The notes under the pieces are model-generated. The model searched no databases and had not been told where the DNA came from. It worked only from the letters and a program-made list of their open reading frames with translations. A stretch of 64,000 nucleotides of DNA, taken from Paraburkholderia phosphatilytica (GTDB lineage Bacteria > Pseudomonadota > Gammaproteobacteria > Burkholderiales > Burkholderiaceae). Each line of letters begins with the position of its first letter. The first letter of the stretch is position 1. Of the stretch, positions 1 to 8,164 are shown one piece after another. The stretch is from contig NZ_QQOA01000004.1 in assembly GCF_003443895.1 (NCBI RefSeq), forward strand, positions 124,001 through 188,000, written 5' to 3'. The translations under genes were made by a program, and so were the position numbers.

Positions 1-143
1 CGCGGGCACAGGAGGCGCCTCGCGGACAGGTTGGGCGCGGCAAAGCGCGCGGATCGATACGTCATTGTACGCGACGCTTTCGAGCGGTTAAGCTGCCGCT
101 TTCCGACCATCCGTGCCTTTCCGCCTGCGCGCGCAACCGAACG

Positions 144-608
144 ATGACTGCCTTCCTGCTGATCTGGAGCCCCAAAAAATGGCCATGGCCCGAACTGCCG
201 GACATCGCGAAACGCGTGGCCGCCGGCGAGGCCGTCGCCGACGTATGGGGCTGCGGATTCGCGCGCGGCATCCTGCCCGGTGACCGGGTGTTCCTGCATC
301 GCGTCGCGCAGGAACCGAAGGGCGTGTTCGGCTCCGGCTGGGTCACGCGCGCGCCGTACGAAGTGCCCGATCCGTCGACGAAACGAGGCTACCGGCTGTG
401 CATCGAGTTCGTCTACGACTGGCTCGTCGACGCGCGCACGGCGCCCGTGATTCCGCGCGACGCGTTGCGGGTGCATCCGTTCTCCGTGCAGACCTGGGAC
501 GCGCAGTCGTCCGGCACTGTGATCAAGCCGATCGCGGAAGGCGCGCTCGAGAAGCGCTGGGCGGAGCTGACCGGCCGGCGGCCGCGACCCGTTGCCGCGG
601 CAGACTGA
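144..608 (+). CDS. EVE-like (PUA-fold) domain protein
   Basis: A 154-residue soluble protein with no signal peptide or membrane segment. The opening LLIWSPKKW and the central GDRVFLHR...GVFGSGWVT pattern resemble EVE/PUA-like domains, which bind modified bases in nucleic acid. That family link is from memory of the pattern and the ligand is unknown. The ATG at 144 is preferred because the EVE-like first strand begins directly after it. It stands alone upstream of hemL on the same strand, with about 200 bases between them. The 143 bases before it hold nothing I recognise. Confidence 0.7.
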   Translation: MTAFLLIWSPKKWPWPELPDIAKRVAAGEAVADVWGCGFARGILPGDRVFLHRVAQEPKGVFGSGWVTRAPYEVPDPSTKRGYRLCIEFVYDWLVDARTAPVIPRDALRVHPFSVQTWDAQSSGTVIKPIAEGALEKRWAELTGRRPRPVAAAD

Positions 609-658
609 AGCCGCTTTGCCGCAGCGCGCGACTGCCGGCCCGTCCCGTGCGAGTCCGG

Positions 659-664
659 TACAAT
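659..664 (+). promoter_or_regulatory. Candidate hemL -10 box
   Basis: TACAAT lies about 147 bases before the hemL start. The -35 match is poor, so this is only a plausible promoter. It implies a long untranslated leader of about 140 bases with no known riboswitch pattern. Confidence 0.3.
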
Positions 665-810
665 TTCAGGCAAACCAGTCCAGCTGCTGCGGTGCGCCAT
701 CGGTTCAGCCGGGCGCGCACGGATGTCGCGACGATCGCGCTCACCCAGGGTCCGCACGATCGCTCCACCGTCGCGCAGCTACGCCTCTCCATTCGTCAGG
801 TTCGATTGCC

Positions 811-2094
811 ATGTCCAGAAATCAAGCACTCTTCGAACGCGCCCAGCTCACCATTCCGGGCGGCGTCAATTCGCCGGTGCGCGCCTTCCGTTCGGTCGGC
901 GGCACGCCGCGCTTCATCGAACGCGCACAGGGGCCGTACTTCTGGGACGCCGATGACCAGCGTTATATCGACTACATCGGCTCGTGGGGGCCGATGATCC
1001 TCGGCCACGTGCATCCGGAAGTGCTCGAAGCCGTGCAGCGCGTGCTCGGCAACGGCTTCTCGTTCGGCGCGCCGACCGAAGCCGAAGTCGAGATCGCCGA
1101 GACGATCTGCAGGCTGATGCCGTCCATCGAACAGGTGCGGATGGTGTCGAGTGGCACCGAAGCGACGATGAGCGCGCTGCGCCTCGCGCGCGGCTTCACC
1201 GCGCGCAGCCGCATCGTCAAGTTCGAAGGCTGCTACCACGGCCATGCGGACAGCCTGCTCGTGAAAGCCGGCTCGGGTCTGCTGACCTTCGGCAATCCGA
1301 CTTCGGCCGGCGTGCCCGCGGACATCGCGAAGCACACCACCGTGCTCGAGTACAACAACATCGCGGCGCTCGAAGAAGCGTTCAAGGCATTCGGCAACGA
1401 GATCGCGTCGGTGATCGTCGAGCCGGTTGCCGGCAACATGAACCTCGTGCGCGCCACGCCCGAATTCCTCGCCGCGCTGCGCAGCCTGTGCAGCGAATAC
1501 GGCGCCGTGCTGATCTTCGACGAAGTGATGTGCGGGTTCCGCGTCGCGCTGGGCGGCGCGCAGCAGGTGTACGGCATCACGCCGGACCTCACGTGCCTCG
1601 GCAAGGTGATCGGCGGCGGCATGCCGGCGGCCGCGTTCGGCGGACGCCGCGACATCATGGCCCACCTCGCGCCGCTCGGCGGCGTCTATCAGGCCGGCAC
1701 GCTGTCGGGCAATCCGATCGCGATGGCCGCGGGCCTCAAGACGCTCGAACTGATCCAGGCGCCCGGCTTCTACGAACGCCTCACCACGCAGACCACGCGG
1801 CTCGTGCACGGTCTCGTCGCGGCCGCGCGCGAAGCGAAGGTGCCGTTCGCGGCGGATTCGCTCGGCGGCATGTTTGGCCTCTACTTCACCGGGAAGGTGC
1901 CGGAGAGCTTCGCCGACGTGACGAAGAGCGACATCGCGCGCTTCAACGCGTTCTTCCACAAGATGCTCGACGCGGGCGTGTACTTCGCGCCGTCGGCGTA
2001 CGAAGCGGGCTTCGTGTCGAGCACGCACGACGACGCGGTGATCGACGCGACCGTCGCCGCCGCGCAGCGCGCGTTCGCCGCGCTCGCCGCGTGA
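811..2094 (+). CDS. hemL: Glutamate-1-semialdehyde 2,1-aminomutase
   Basis: Converts glutamate-1-semialdehyde to 5-aminolevulinate, the C5 route into heme, using pyridoxal phosphate. The protein is 427 residues, the usual length for the family. The Schiff-base lysine is Lys265 in [17 protein letters not shown]; the [15 protein letters not shown] and FDEVMCGFR cofactor-binding motifs are intact. The frame stays open upstream to about 592, but homology begins at [12 protein letters not shown], so the ATG at 811 is used. ribD follows on the same strand after about 70 bases. Confidence 0.97.
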   Translation: MSRNQALFERAQLTIPGGVNSPVRAFRSVGGTPRFIERAQGPYFWDADDQRYIDYIGSWGPMILGHVHPEVLEAVQRVLGNGFSFGAPTEAEVEIAETICRLMPSIEQVRMVSSGTEATMSALRLARGFTARSRIVKFEGCYHGHADSLLVKAGSGLLTFGNPTSAGVPADIAKHTTVLEYNNIAALEEAFKAFGNEIASVIVEPVAGNMNLVRATPEFLAALRSLCSEYGAVLIFDEVMCGFRVALGGAQQVYGITPDLTCLGKVIGGGMPAAAFGGRRDIMAHLAPLGGVYQAGTLSGNPIAMAAGLKTLELIQAPGFYERLTTQTTRLVHGLVAAAREAKVPFAADSLGGMFGLYFTGKVPESFADVTKSDIARFNAFFHKMLDAGVYFAPSAYEAGFVSSTHDDAVIDATVAAAQRAFAALAA

Positions 2095-2163
2095 CGGGCT
2101 GACGTCCGCCGCTCTTCTCACACTCGCTCGCTAATTGTCCGAACCGTTCGACCGCTCGCGCCG

Positions 2164-3318
2164 ATGTTTTCGCAAACCGACTTCACCTACATGGAACGCG
2201 CGCTCGCCCTCGCGGCGCGCGGGATGTACACGACCGATCCGAACCCGCGCGTCGGCTGCGTGCTCGTGCGGGATGGCATCGTCATCGGCGAGGGCTTTAC
2301 GCAACCGGCCGGCCAGGACCACGCGGAGATCCGCGCGCTGAAGGATGCGCGCTCGCGCGGCCACGACCCGCGCGGCGCCACTGCTTACGTGACGCTGGAG
2401 CCGTGCAGCCACTTCGGCCGCACGCCGCCGTGCGCGAACGCGCTGATCGAAGCGAAGATCGCGCGCGTGATCGCCGCGATGGAAGACCCGAATCCGCTCG
2501 TGTCGGGACGCGGGCTGCGCATCCTGCGTGATGCCGGCATCGAAGTGCGCTGCGGGCTGCTCGAACACGATGCGCGCGAACTCAACATCGGGTTCGTGTC
2601 GCGGATGGCGCGCGGACGGCCATGGGTGCGGATGAAAGTCGCGGCGTCGCTGGATGGACGCACCGGGCTGCCGAACGGCGAGAGCCAGTGGATCACCGGC
2701 GCGGCGGCGCGCGCGGACGGCCACGCGTGGCGCGCCCGTGCATCCGCGATCCTGACCGGCATCGGCACCGTGCGCGAAGACGATCCGCGCATGACCGTGC
2801 GCGCGGTGGATACACCGCGCCAGCCACAGCGCGTGCTGATCGACAGCCGTCTGGAGGTGCCGCCCACCGCGCAGATCCTCGCCGGTGCGCCGACGCTGGT
2901 GTTCTGCGCGACGCTGGATGCGCAGCTCGAAGCGCGCGCCGAGGTGCTGCGCGAACGCGGCGCCGAAATCGTGCCGCTCGCGAACGACAAGGGCAAGGTC
3001 GACCTGCCCGAGATGCTGAAAGTGCTCGGCATGCGCGGCGTGAACGAGCTGCACGTCGAGGCGGGCTACAAGCTGAACGGCTCGCTGTTGCGCGAAGGCT
3101 GCGTCGACGAACTGCTGGTCTACGTCGCGCCGAGCCTGCTCGGGGTGGAATCGATGGGCATGTTCGGCATCGCCGCGCCCGATACACTTGATGGACGCAC
3201 GCGGTTCGCGTTTCATTCGGTCGATCGCGTCGGCGACGATCTGCGGATCCTCGCGCGTTTCGCGAGCGATGCGCCGGAGCCGAGCGCGCCGACGCCGACA
3301 CCGTCGATGGGCCGCTGA
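2164..3318 (+). CDS. ribD: Bifunctional riboflavin deaminase/reductase RibD
   Basis: Catalyses the second and third steps of riboflavin synthesis: deamination of the pyrimidine intermediate, then NADPH reduction of the ribosyl side chain. The deaminase domain (about 1-145) has the zinc motif His53-Ala-Glu55 and Cys81...Cys90 in EPCSHFGRTPPC. The reductase domain follows, with VRMKVAASLDGRTG and an ELHVEAG motif. At 384 residues it is of normal length. It is followed by riboflavin synthase 75 bases downstream, while ribB/X and ribH lie 36 kb away. Confidence 0.97.
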   Translation: MFSQTDFTYMERALALAARGMYTTDPNPRVGCVLVRDGIVIGEGFTQPAGQDHAEIRALKDARSRGHDPRGATAYVTLEPCSHFGRTPPCANALIEAKIARVIAAMEDPNPLVSGRGLRILRDAGIEVRCGLLEHDARELNIGFVSRMARGRPWVRMKVAASLDGRTGLPNGESQWITGAAARADGHAWRARASAILTGIGTVREDDPRMTVRAVDTPRQPQRVLIDSRLEVPPTAQILAGAPTLVFCATLDAQLEARAEVLRERGAEIVPLANDKGKVDLPEMLKVLGMRGVNELHVEAGYKLNGSLLREGCVDELLVYVAPSLLGVESMGMFGIAAPDTLDGRTRFAFHSVDRVGDDLRILARFASDAPEPSAPTPTPSMGR

Positions 3319-3392
3319 ACCTGCCGTCTGCCCGGTCAGGCGACACGCAGCACGCGATACGCAACATGCAATCGAACCTGGGGAACGCAACG

Positions 3393-4025
3393 ATGTTTAC
3401 TGGAATTGTCGCGGCAGTGGGCCGCATCGAATCGATCGAACCGCTCGGCACCACCGCCGACGCCGGCGTGCGCGTGAAGGTCTCGGCTGCGGGCCTCGGC
3501 CTCGACGACGTGCAGATCGGCGACAGCATCGCGATCCAGGGCGCGTGCATGACGGTGATCGAGAAGACAGCGGCGTCGTTCGACGTCGACGTGTCGCGCG
3601 AAAGTCTGAGCCTGACGGTCGGACTCGAACGCGTGGGCGGCGAGGTGAATCTGGAGAAGGCGCTGCGCGCGCACGACCGGCTGGGCGGACATATCGTGTC
3701 CGGACACGTGGACGGGCTCGGCACCGTGACGCGCTTCGAACGTGTGGGCGAATCGCACGAGCTGCGCATTCTCGCGCCGCTCGAAATTGGCCGCTATCTC
3801 GCGTACAAAGGCTCGATTACCGTGAATGGCGTGAGCCTGACGGTGAACGAGGTGGTGGATCGCGAAAATGGGTGCGAGTTCTCGATCAACATCATCCCGC
3901 ATACATCGGAAGTGACGACGATCAAGCATCTCGGTGCCGGGGTGAAGGTGAATCTTGAGGTGGATATGATTGCGCGGTATGTCGAAAGGATGTTGTCGAC
4001 GGCATCGACCATACAGCGTAGCTGA
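3393..4025 (+). CDS. ribE: Riboflavin synthase, alpha chain
   Basis: Dismutates two 6,7-dimethyl-8-ribityllumazine molecules to riboflavin (named ribC in E. coli). It has two lumazine-binding barrels: the first opens with MFTGIV, the second includes GGHIVSGHVDG and ends in VNGVSLTVNEV. The ATG at 3393 is chosen because MFTGIV is the invariant N-terminus; an in-frame ATG 27 bases upstream is not conserved. The last codons (IARYVERML onward) lie inside a repeat that recurs twice in the next 5.6 kb. The C-terminal tail after ERML may therefore be supplied by an integrated element. Confidence 0.96.
   Translation: MFTGIVAAVGRIESIEPLGTTADAGVRVKVSAAGLGLDDVQIGDSIAIQGACMTVIEKTAASFDVDVSRESLSLTVGLERVGGEVNLEKALRAHDRLGGHIVSGHVDGLGTVTRFERVGESHELRILAPLEIGRYLAYKGSITVNGVSLTVNEVVDRENGCEFSINIIPHTSEVTTIKHLGAGVKVNLEVDMIARYVERMLSTASTIQRS
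3969..4025 (+). repeat. ribE 3'-end repeat, copy A (att-like)
   Basis: The 3' end of ribE, beginning at the 11-base core ATTGCGCGGTA (3969-3979) and encoding IARYVERMLS. The same core and reading frame recur at 5674-5685 with one mismatch and exactly at 9560-9570. Upstream of the core, copy A differs completely from the other two copies, as expected at an attachment-site junction. Confidence 0.7.
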
Positions 4026-4026
4026 C

Positions 4027-4058
4027 CGCTGCGAGGAGCCTCGCAGCGCGAATATTTT
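4027..4058 (+). terminator. Probable ribE terminator
   Basis: CGCTGCGAGG (4027-4036) pairs with CCTCGCAGCG (4039-4048) right after the ribE stop, with a run of five T from about 4054. The short nominal loop means the top pairs probably open. Confidence 0.55.
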
Positions 4059-4156
4059 TCGCTCTGCGACAAGTCGCTCATCGGGCGACTCTGCAACTCT
4101 TGAACACTTTGCACCCGGCACGTTGGGTTTCGGCCCTGCCGCCCACTCAAACCGAA

Positions 4157-4675
4157 CTACGCCACGGCAACTCGCGATTGCGCGGCCGCCCCTCCACCGC
4201 TCGCCAACTCTTTCAACGCCCGCTCCGGAGACACGGGCCCCTTGTAAAGGGGGCTACATGGCGTGTGCGCCAGTTTTAGCGACAGCTCGATGAGTTCGTT
4301 CGGTTTGTCGTGGGCGCGGTAGGCTTCGGCGAGATGCGCAAACTCGGTCATGATGCCGACAACGCTGCGATTTTGCGTCTTCGTGTATTTGACGCTGTGC
4401 ATTTCGGACACTTCCGATTCGATGAACGGACGCGGTACGCCGTGCGCGGTCAATATATCCATCAGTGCCTCAGGGAATCTGACCGCTAAGCTTGCCGCCG
4501 GAGCCAGCGGCATCAGCACCGGCAGTAGCGTCCGCTCACTCACGAGCATCGCAATCTGCGGCCTCCAGGACAAAACAGTGGCGTACCAGTTGCCCAGCGT
4601 CGTCGTGCCACTTCCGGCCTCGACGACGTCGGGTTTCAGACGCTGGAGCAGCTTTTGAGTGCAGCAAAGATACAG
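4157..4675 (-). CDS. DUF6933-like protein, start codon damaged or unusual
   Basis: Family recognition is from the N-terminal pattern LYLCCTQKLLQRLKP and GNWYATVLSWRPQ. The frame is open from CTG at 4675, which follows AGG and a TAA stop (4681-4679). No ATG, GTG or good ribosome binding site precedes the conserved N-terminus; the first conventional start is TTG at 4573, inside the conserved region. Either CTG is used, or an original ATG changed to AGG and the gene is decaying. From CTG it is about 172 residues. The function of the family is unknown to me. It sits in the island opposite to the flanking genes. Confidence 0.5.
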   Translation of the reverse strand: MYLCCTQKLLQRLKPDVVEAGSGTTTLGNWYATVLSWRPQIAMLVSERTLLPVLMPLAPAASLAVRFPEALMDILTAHGVPRPFIESEVSEMHSVKYTKTQNRSVVGIMTEFAHLAEAYRAHDKPNELIELSLKLAHTPCSPLYKGPVSPERALKELASGGGAAAQSRVAVA

Positions 4676-4708
4676 CCTTTAAAAAGGGGCAGTTCGTATA
4701 TCGACAGA

Positions 4709-4744
4709 AGATGTACGCCTTTTGTGCTAACGTGACGTACATCT
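4709..4744 (+). promoter_or_regulatory. Inverted repeat before the TacAT-like operon
   Basis: AGATGTACG (4709-4717) and CGTACATCT (4736-4744) are perfect 9-base inverted arms, 27 bases centre to centre. They end just before the AAGGAG ribosome binding site of the antitoxin. Ribbon-helix-helix antitoxins of this type repress their own promoter, so this is the likely operator. Confidence 0.6.
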
Positions 4745-4757
4745 GAAGGAGAATTTC

Positions 4758-5033
4758 ATGAGCACATCTACCCGTTCCGCTCGCCTGGGTTTGCGGGCCA
4801 CGCCACAGCAGGAAGCAGTGCTGCGCCGTGCAGCCGAGATCGCACACAAATCAATGACCGATTTTATTCTCGACAGCGCTTGCCAGGTTGCCGAACGAAC
4901 TCTGCTTGACCAGCGTTTGTTCCTCGTGACGGAAAGCCAATCGCAGGCGCTGCTTGACATGCTCGATCGTCCGACCCAAGACAATGCAGGCTTGAAGGAG
5001 TTGTTCTCCCGAACGGCGCCTTGGGAAAACTGA
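4758..5033 (+). CDS. DUF1778-type antitoxin (TacA-like)
   Basis: A 91-residue protein with an N-terminal ribbon-helix-helix (ARLGLRATPQQEAVLRRAAE, about 8-27) and MTDFILDSA, typical of DUF1778 antitoxins. The C-terminal tail (about 65-91) would wrap the toxin. AAGGAG lies six bases before the ATG. Its TGA overlaps the ATG of the acetyltransferase toxin by one base, so the two are co-translated. The family role is to neutralise the toxin and autorepress the operon. Confidence 0.88.
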   Translation: MSTSTRSARLGLRATPQQEAVLRRAAEIAHKSMTDFILDSACQVAERTLLDQRLFLVTESQSQALLDMLDRPTQDNAGLKELFSRTAPWEN

Positions 5034-5554
5034 TGTCGCTGTCCGCACTGCAAGCACTAGGCTCCAACCATGTATTGGAGGACTTCGATTGCGGCAAGCC
5101 TGGGATGAATGACTGGCTCCTGCGCCATGCGCGGCAGGCGCAAGCTAGTGGCTCGGCCAAGACCTACGTCGTTACCGAAGATCAACGCCTAGTTGGATAC
5201 TACAGCCTGGCGGTAGGACAAATCGATACGATTGAGGCACCCGATCGAGTCCGCAAAGGGATGGGAGCCTATCCAAGCCCTGTGGTCATCCTTGCTCGGC
5301 TGGCGGTGGCAACGCAGGACCATGGTCGTGGTGTCGGAATTGGCATGCTGCAAGATGCAATCCGGCGTACAGTGGCCATCGCCGAACAAGTCGGCGTTCG
5401 CGCGCTGCTGACACACCCGATCGATGAGGATGCAGCCCGGTTTTATTTGCGTTTCGGATTTGAAGCTTCACCGGTGCGAGAGCAGCAATTGCTGCTATTG
5501 CTCAAGGACGCTCGTCGACTACTCATGCCTGCTGCATCGGGCAAACAGAAGTAG
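5033..5554 (+). CDS. GNAT acetyltransferase toxin (TacT-like)
   Basis: A 173-residue GNAT protein. The acetyl-CoA loop is QDHGRGVGIG (about 95-104) and ARFYLRFGF holds a tyrosine (about 138) at the position of the catalytic tyrosine in TacT, which blocks translation by acetylating aminoacyl-tRNA. The start at 5033 is chosen over an upstream TTG at 5021 because it gives the usual TGATG overlap with the antitoxin. The reading frame looks intact, so the pair may still be active. The exact tRNA target cannot be told. Confidence 0.88.
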   Translation: MSLSALQALGSNHVLEDFDCGKPGMNDWLLRHARQAQASGSAKTYVVTEDQRLVGYYSLAVGQIDTIEAPDRVRKGMGAYPSPVVILARLAVATQDHGRGVGIGMLQDAIRRTVAIAEQVGVRALLTHPIDEDAARFYLRFGFEASPVREQQLLLLLKDARRLLMPAASGKQK

Positions 5555-5593
5555 GGATCGTCCATTGATGTCGCGCTACAGCTTGAGTGACAT

Positions 5594-5731
5594 GACGGTG
5601 TTTCTGACGGTATACGCAAACGCGGCCGAATCGCCCGCCTTGCGGGACAAGCATCTCCGGCCGACCTCAACATAATCGCGCGGTACACCGAAATGATGCT
5701 GTCATCGGCGTCCCCCAAGGGACGCTCGTAA
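5594..5731 (+). repeat. ribE 3'-end repeat, copy B with element-end flank
   Basis: From 5674 to the TAA at 5729-5731 the sequence reads as a RibE C-terminus (IARYTEMMLSSAS...). The 80 bases before it are not RibE but match the flank of copy C (shared gacggt-tttct and cggtatac words and a CTCAACATAAT block). The homology with copy C therefore covers about 140 bases: an element end plus the attachment core. Confidence 0.7.
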
Positions 5732-5774
5732 CTGGTTAAACCAGCGCGAGCTTCGAGTTTTATCCTCCACCGAC

Positions 5775-6158
5775 TTACTCGGCAATCCGCTGCCGGAACC
5801 ACGCCGCCAGCGCGGCTTCGTCCAGCGTGCCAGCGGCAACCATTTCCACGGTCCTAACGGCATCGGCCGGATCAAACTTCAGCCGATAGCCGTTGTCTGC
5901 CAGGAAAAGGCGCGCAACCACCCAAGCGGTTCTCTTGTTGCCGTCCGCAAAGCCATGATTCCGCGCCAACCCATAGGCATATGCGGCGGCGAGCGCGGCC
6001 GCGTCTGCACTCGCATAAACATCGAGATTCTGCGGTCGTGCCAGTGCCGACTCCACCGCTCCCTTGTCGCGCACACCATCGAGCCCGCCATGCTCTGCGA
6101 GCTGGCGATCATGGATTGCGTAAGTCAGGTCCGCACGCACCCAGCGCCATGCTGTCAT
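5775..6158 (-). CDS. Doc/Fic-family toxin (death-on-curing)
   Basis: A 127-residue Doc-type protein. The Fic motif is HGFADGNKR (His68, Asp72, Asn74, Arg76). Phage P1 Doc uses this motif to phosphorylate elongation factor Tu. The length fits Doc rather than larger Fic AMP-transferases. Its ATG overlaps the end of the upstream antitoxin by four bases. The partner is an AbrB-type protein rather than the classical Phd. No lesion is seen. Confidence 0.88.
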   Translation of the reverse strand: MTAWRWVRADLTYAIHDRQLAEHGGLDGVRDKGAVESALARPQNLDVYASADAAALAAAYAYGLARNHGFADGNKRTAWVVARLFLADNGYRLKFDPADAVRTVEMVAAGTLDEAALAAWFRQRIAE

Positions 6159-6382
6159 TTGGCTAGCGCCCGTAAAATATCGCGGTCATCGTGCATGATC
6201 TCTTCCGCCAGCTTCATCTGGCGTTCAAAATCCGGGTTGTACGGCGTAATCCGATAACCACCTTCGGGGGCCTCGGTCAGATACACGGTATCGCCCTTCT
6301 GCACCTTGAGCCGTGCCATCGCCTCCTTGGTAAGAATGAAACCGGCAGAAGCCCCGACAGTTGTGACCTTGAATGTAAGCAT
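6155..6382 (-). CDS. AbrB/MazE-family antitoxin of the Doc pair
   Basis: A 75-residue protein with a swapped-hairpin AbrB domain in the first 50 residues (FKVTTVGASAGFILTKEAM, then GDTVYLTEAPEGGYRI) and a charged C-terminal helix that would bind the toxin. AGGAGGT lies a few bases before the ATG. It is translationally coupled to the Doc gene. A perfect 22-base palindrome covers its promoter, consistent with autoregulation. Confidence 0.87.
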   Translation of the reverse strand: MLTFKVTTVGASAGFILTKEAMARLKVQKGDTVYLTEAPEGGYRITPYNPDFERQMKLAEEIMHDDRDILRALAK

Positions 6383-6394
6383 GGCACCTCCTCG

Positions 6395-6416
6395 CTATAT
6401 AATCTTCATTATATAG
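6395..6416. promoter_or_regulatory. 22-base palindrome in the AbrB-Doc promoter
   Basis: CTATATAAT-CTTC-ATTATATAG is a perfect palindrome lying between the divergent antitoxin (start 6382) and the primase-helicase gene (start 6442). It contains TATAAT-like boxes on both strands, so it could be both the promoter core and the AbrB operator controlling both directions. Confidence 0.65.
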
Positions 6417-6441
6417 CAACCGCCTGTCCAAAGGACAAGGA

Positions 6442-8086
6442 TTGACCGACTCTCCAACAGATCGTGTTCAGGGACACAAAGGTGGCCATCCCGTTCGCGA
6501 CGCCGACACAACGCCAGAGATTAGCGAACTGGCGCGTTTGCGCGCCGAAAATGCACGGCTCCGTGCCGTGCTCGATGCGCACGGCATCGACTTCCAACGG
6601 TCGTTGGCCGAGCCAGCAGCCCCGCAGCAGAAGGAGGTGTGCTGGCTTAGTACGGACGAGAAAGTCGCTTTGTTTCGCCGGCTGTTTCAGGGTCGTCCCG
6701 ATGTTTATCCAGTCAGATGGCAAAGCAAGGCTGGCAAATCAGGCTACTCACCCGCTTGTGCCAACGAGTGGAGACCCGGTAATTGTGAGAAACCCCGAAT
6801 CAAATGCTCCGACTGCGGCCACCGCCTCCTGATATCGTTGTCCGACCAGATCATCTATGACCACCTTGCTGGCAGGCACACGATTGGCGTCTACCCCTTG
6901 CTGGCTGACGATACCTGTCATTTTCTCGCCGTCGATTTCGATGATGCCGACTGGCGGGAAGATGCTCAGGCTTTCAGGTCGTCATGCACCGAATTAGGCG
7001 TACCGGCTGCGCTGGAAATCTCGCGATCCGGCAATGGCGCACATATCTGGATTTTCTTCCGGTCGGCCGTACCTGCTCGGGATGCGCGACGCCTGGGCAC
7101 CGCGATCATCAGCCATACATGCGTGCGAACCCGGCAACTGAAACTGGCATCCTACGACCGCCTCTTCCCTAACCAGGACACGATGCCGAAAGGTGGCTTC
7201 GGCAATCTGATAGCACTTCCTTTGCAAAAGACGCCGCGCGAGCAGGATTGCAGTGTTTTCGTCGACGAGGACTTCCAACCCTACACGGACCAGTGGGCTT
7301 ACCTGGCTTCGATCCAATCGATGGGGACTGACTCTGTCGAGCAAGCCATCACGGATGCTACAGGCGGTACGCATCCTCTCGACGTTACCTTCATTACCGA
7401 GGAGGATCAGACGGAACCGTGGAAAGTGCGTAAACGCCAGCAAGATACACTGCCGGGCCCGATGCCGGCTTCGCTCGACCGGACACGGCGCCACACGACC
7501 TTGAGGTCATTCCCCGAATCCAGTCTTCGACGATTGATTTACCCGCCGAAGCAGGTATTCAGGACGTCTTCCGGCATGTCGCTACCGCCCCCTACCGTAC
7601 GGCGGTCATCGGGGACGAGGTGGTCGCCGCGCTTTCCAGCGGGCGCAAGGTTCTCGTTCTGACCGAGCGCACCGAACACGTCGCGCGGCCATAGAAAAAG
7701 TTCTGACCGGAAGCGTGGAGAAGATTTTCACACCGCATGGTCGCATGTCGAAGAAACAACGAAGTCTCGTAATCGCCGAACTCGAAGCCTTACCGGCAAA
7801 TGCTCCGCGGGTGGTTCTGGCAACCGGTAAACTCGTGGGCGAAGGTTTCGACCATCCCCCGCTCGATACGCTCGTCCTCGCAATGCCCATCTCATGGAAA
7901 GGCACGCTTCAGCAATACGCTGGAAGACTACACCGCGAGCATGCAACGAAAGCCGATGTTCGCATCCTCGATTTCGTCGACACAGGACATCCGGGCTTGC
8001 TCCGGATGTGGGACAAGCGCCAAGCAGGTTATCGGGCAATGGGATATAGGGTAGAACACCCCAACCCGACTCATCGGCTTCTATAG
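6442..8086 (+). pseudogene. TOTE-type primase-helicase, internally deleted
   Basis: Starts at TTG 6442 after AAGGACAAGG. Residues 1-350 are intact: a coiled coil (about 27-45), a four-cysteine zinc site (Cys106, 115, 122, 125) and an archaeo-eukaryotic primase core with VDFDDADW (Asp165, Asp167) and SGNGAHIW. After PGPMPASL (about 7477) the helicase N-terminal half, with its Walker A and B motifs, is missing. The sequence resumes in another frame as HDLEVIPRI and shifts again near 7685 before the helicase C-terminal part (KLVGEGFDHPPLDTL, QQYAGRLHRE) to 8086. This is a deletion plus at least two frame changes, so the helicase is dead; a free primase domain might still be made. Confidence 0.85.
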
Positions 8087-8164
8087 CCGCCGATCAACGG
8101 CAGGAAAGTTCAGCGAACCACAACCTGGCGCGGCAACTGACTCCCTCGACATGACGATTGAAAC

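Noticed and set aside
796..2121. A 441-codon minus-strand frame over hemL
   Set aside because: Arg/His-rich shadow of hemL with no motif; similar shadows lie over ribD, argG, srlE, ubiD and the 49337 gene.
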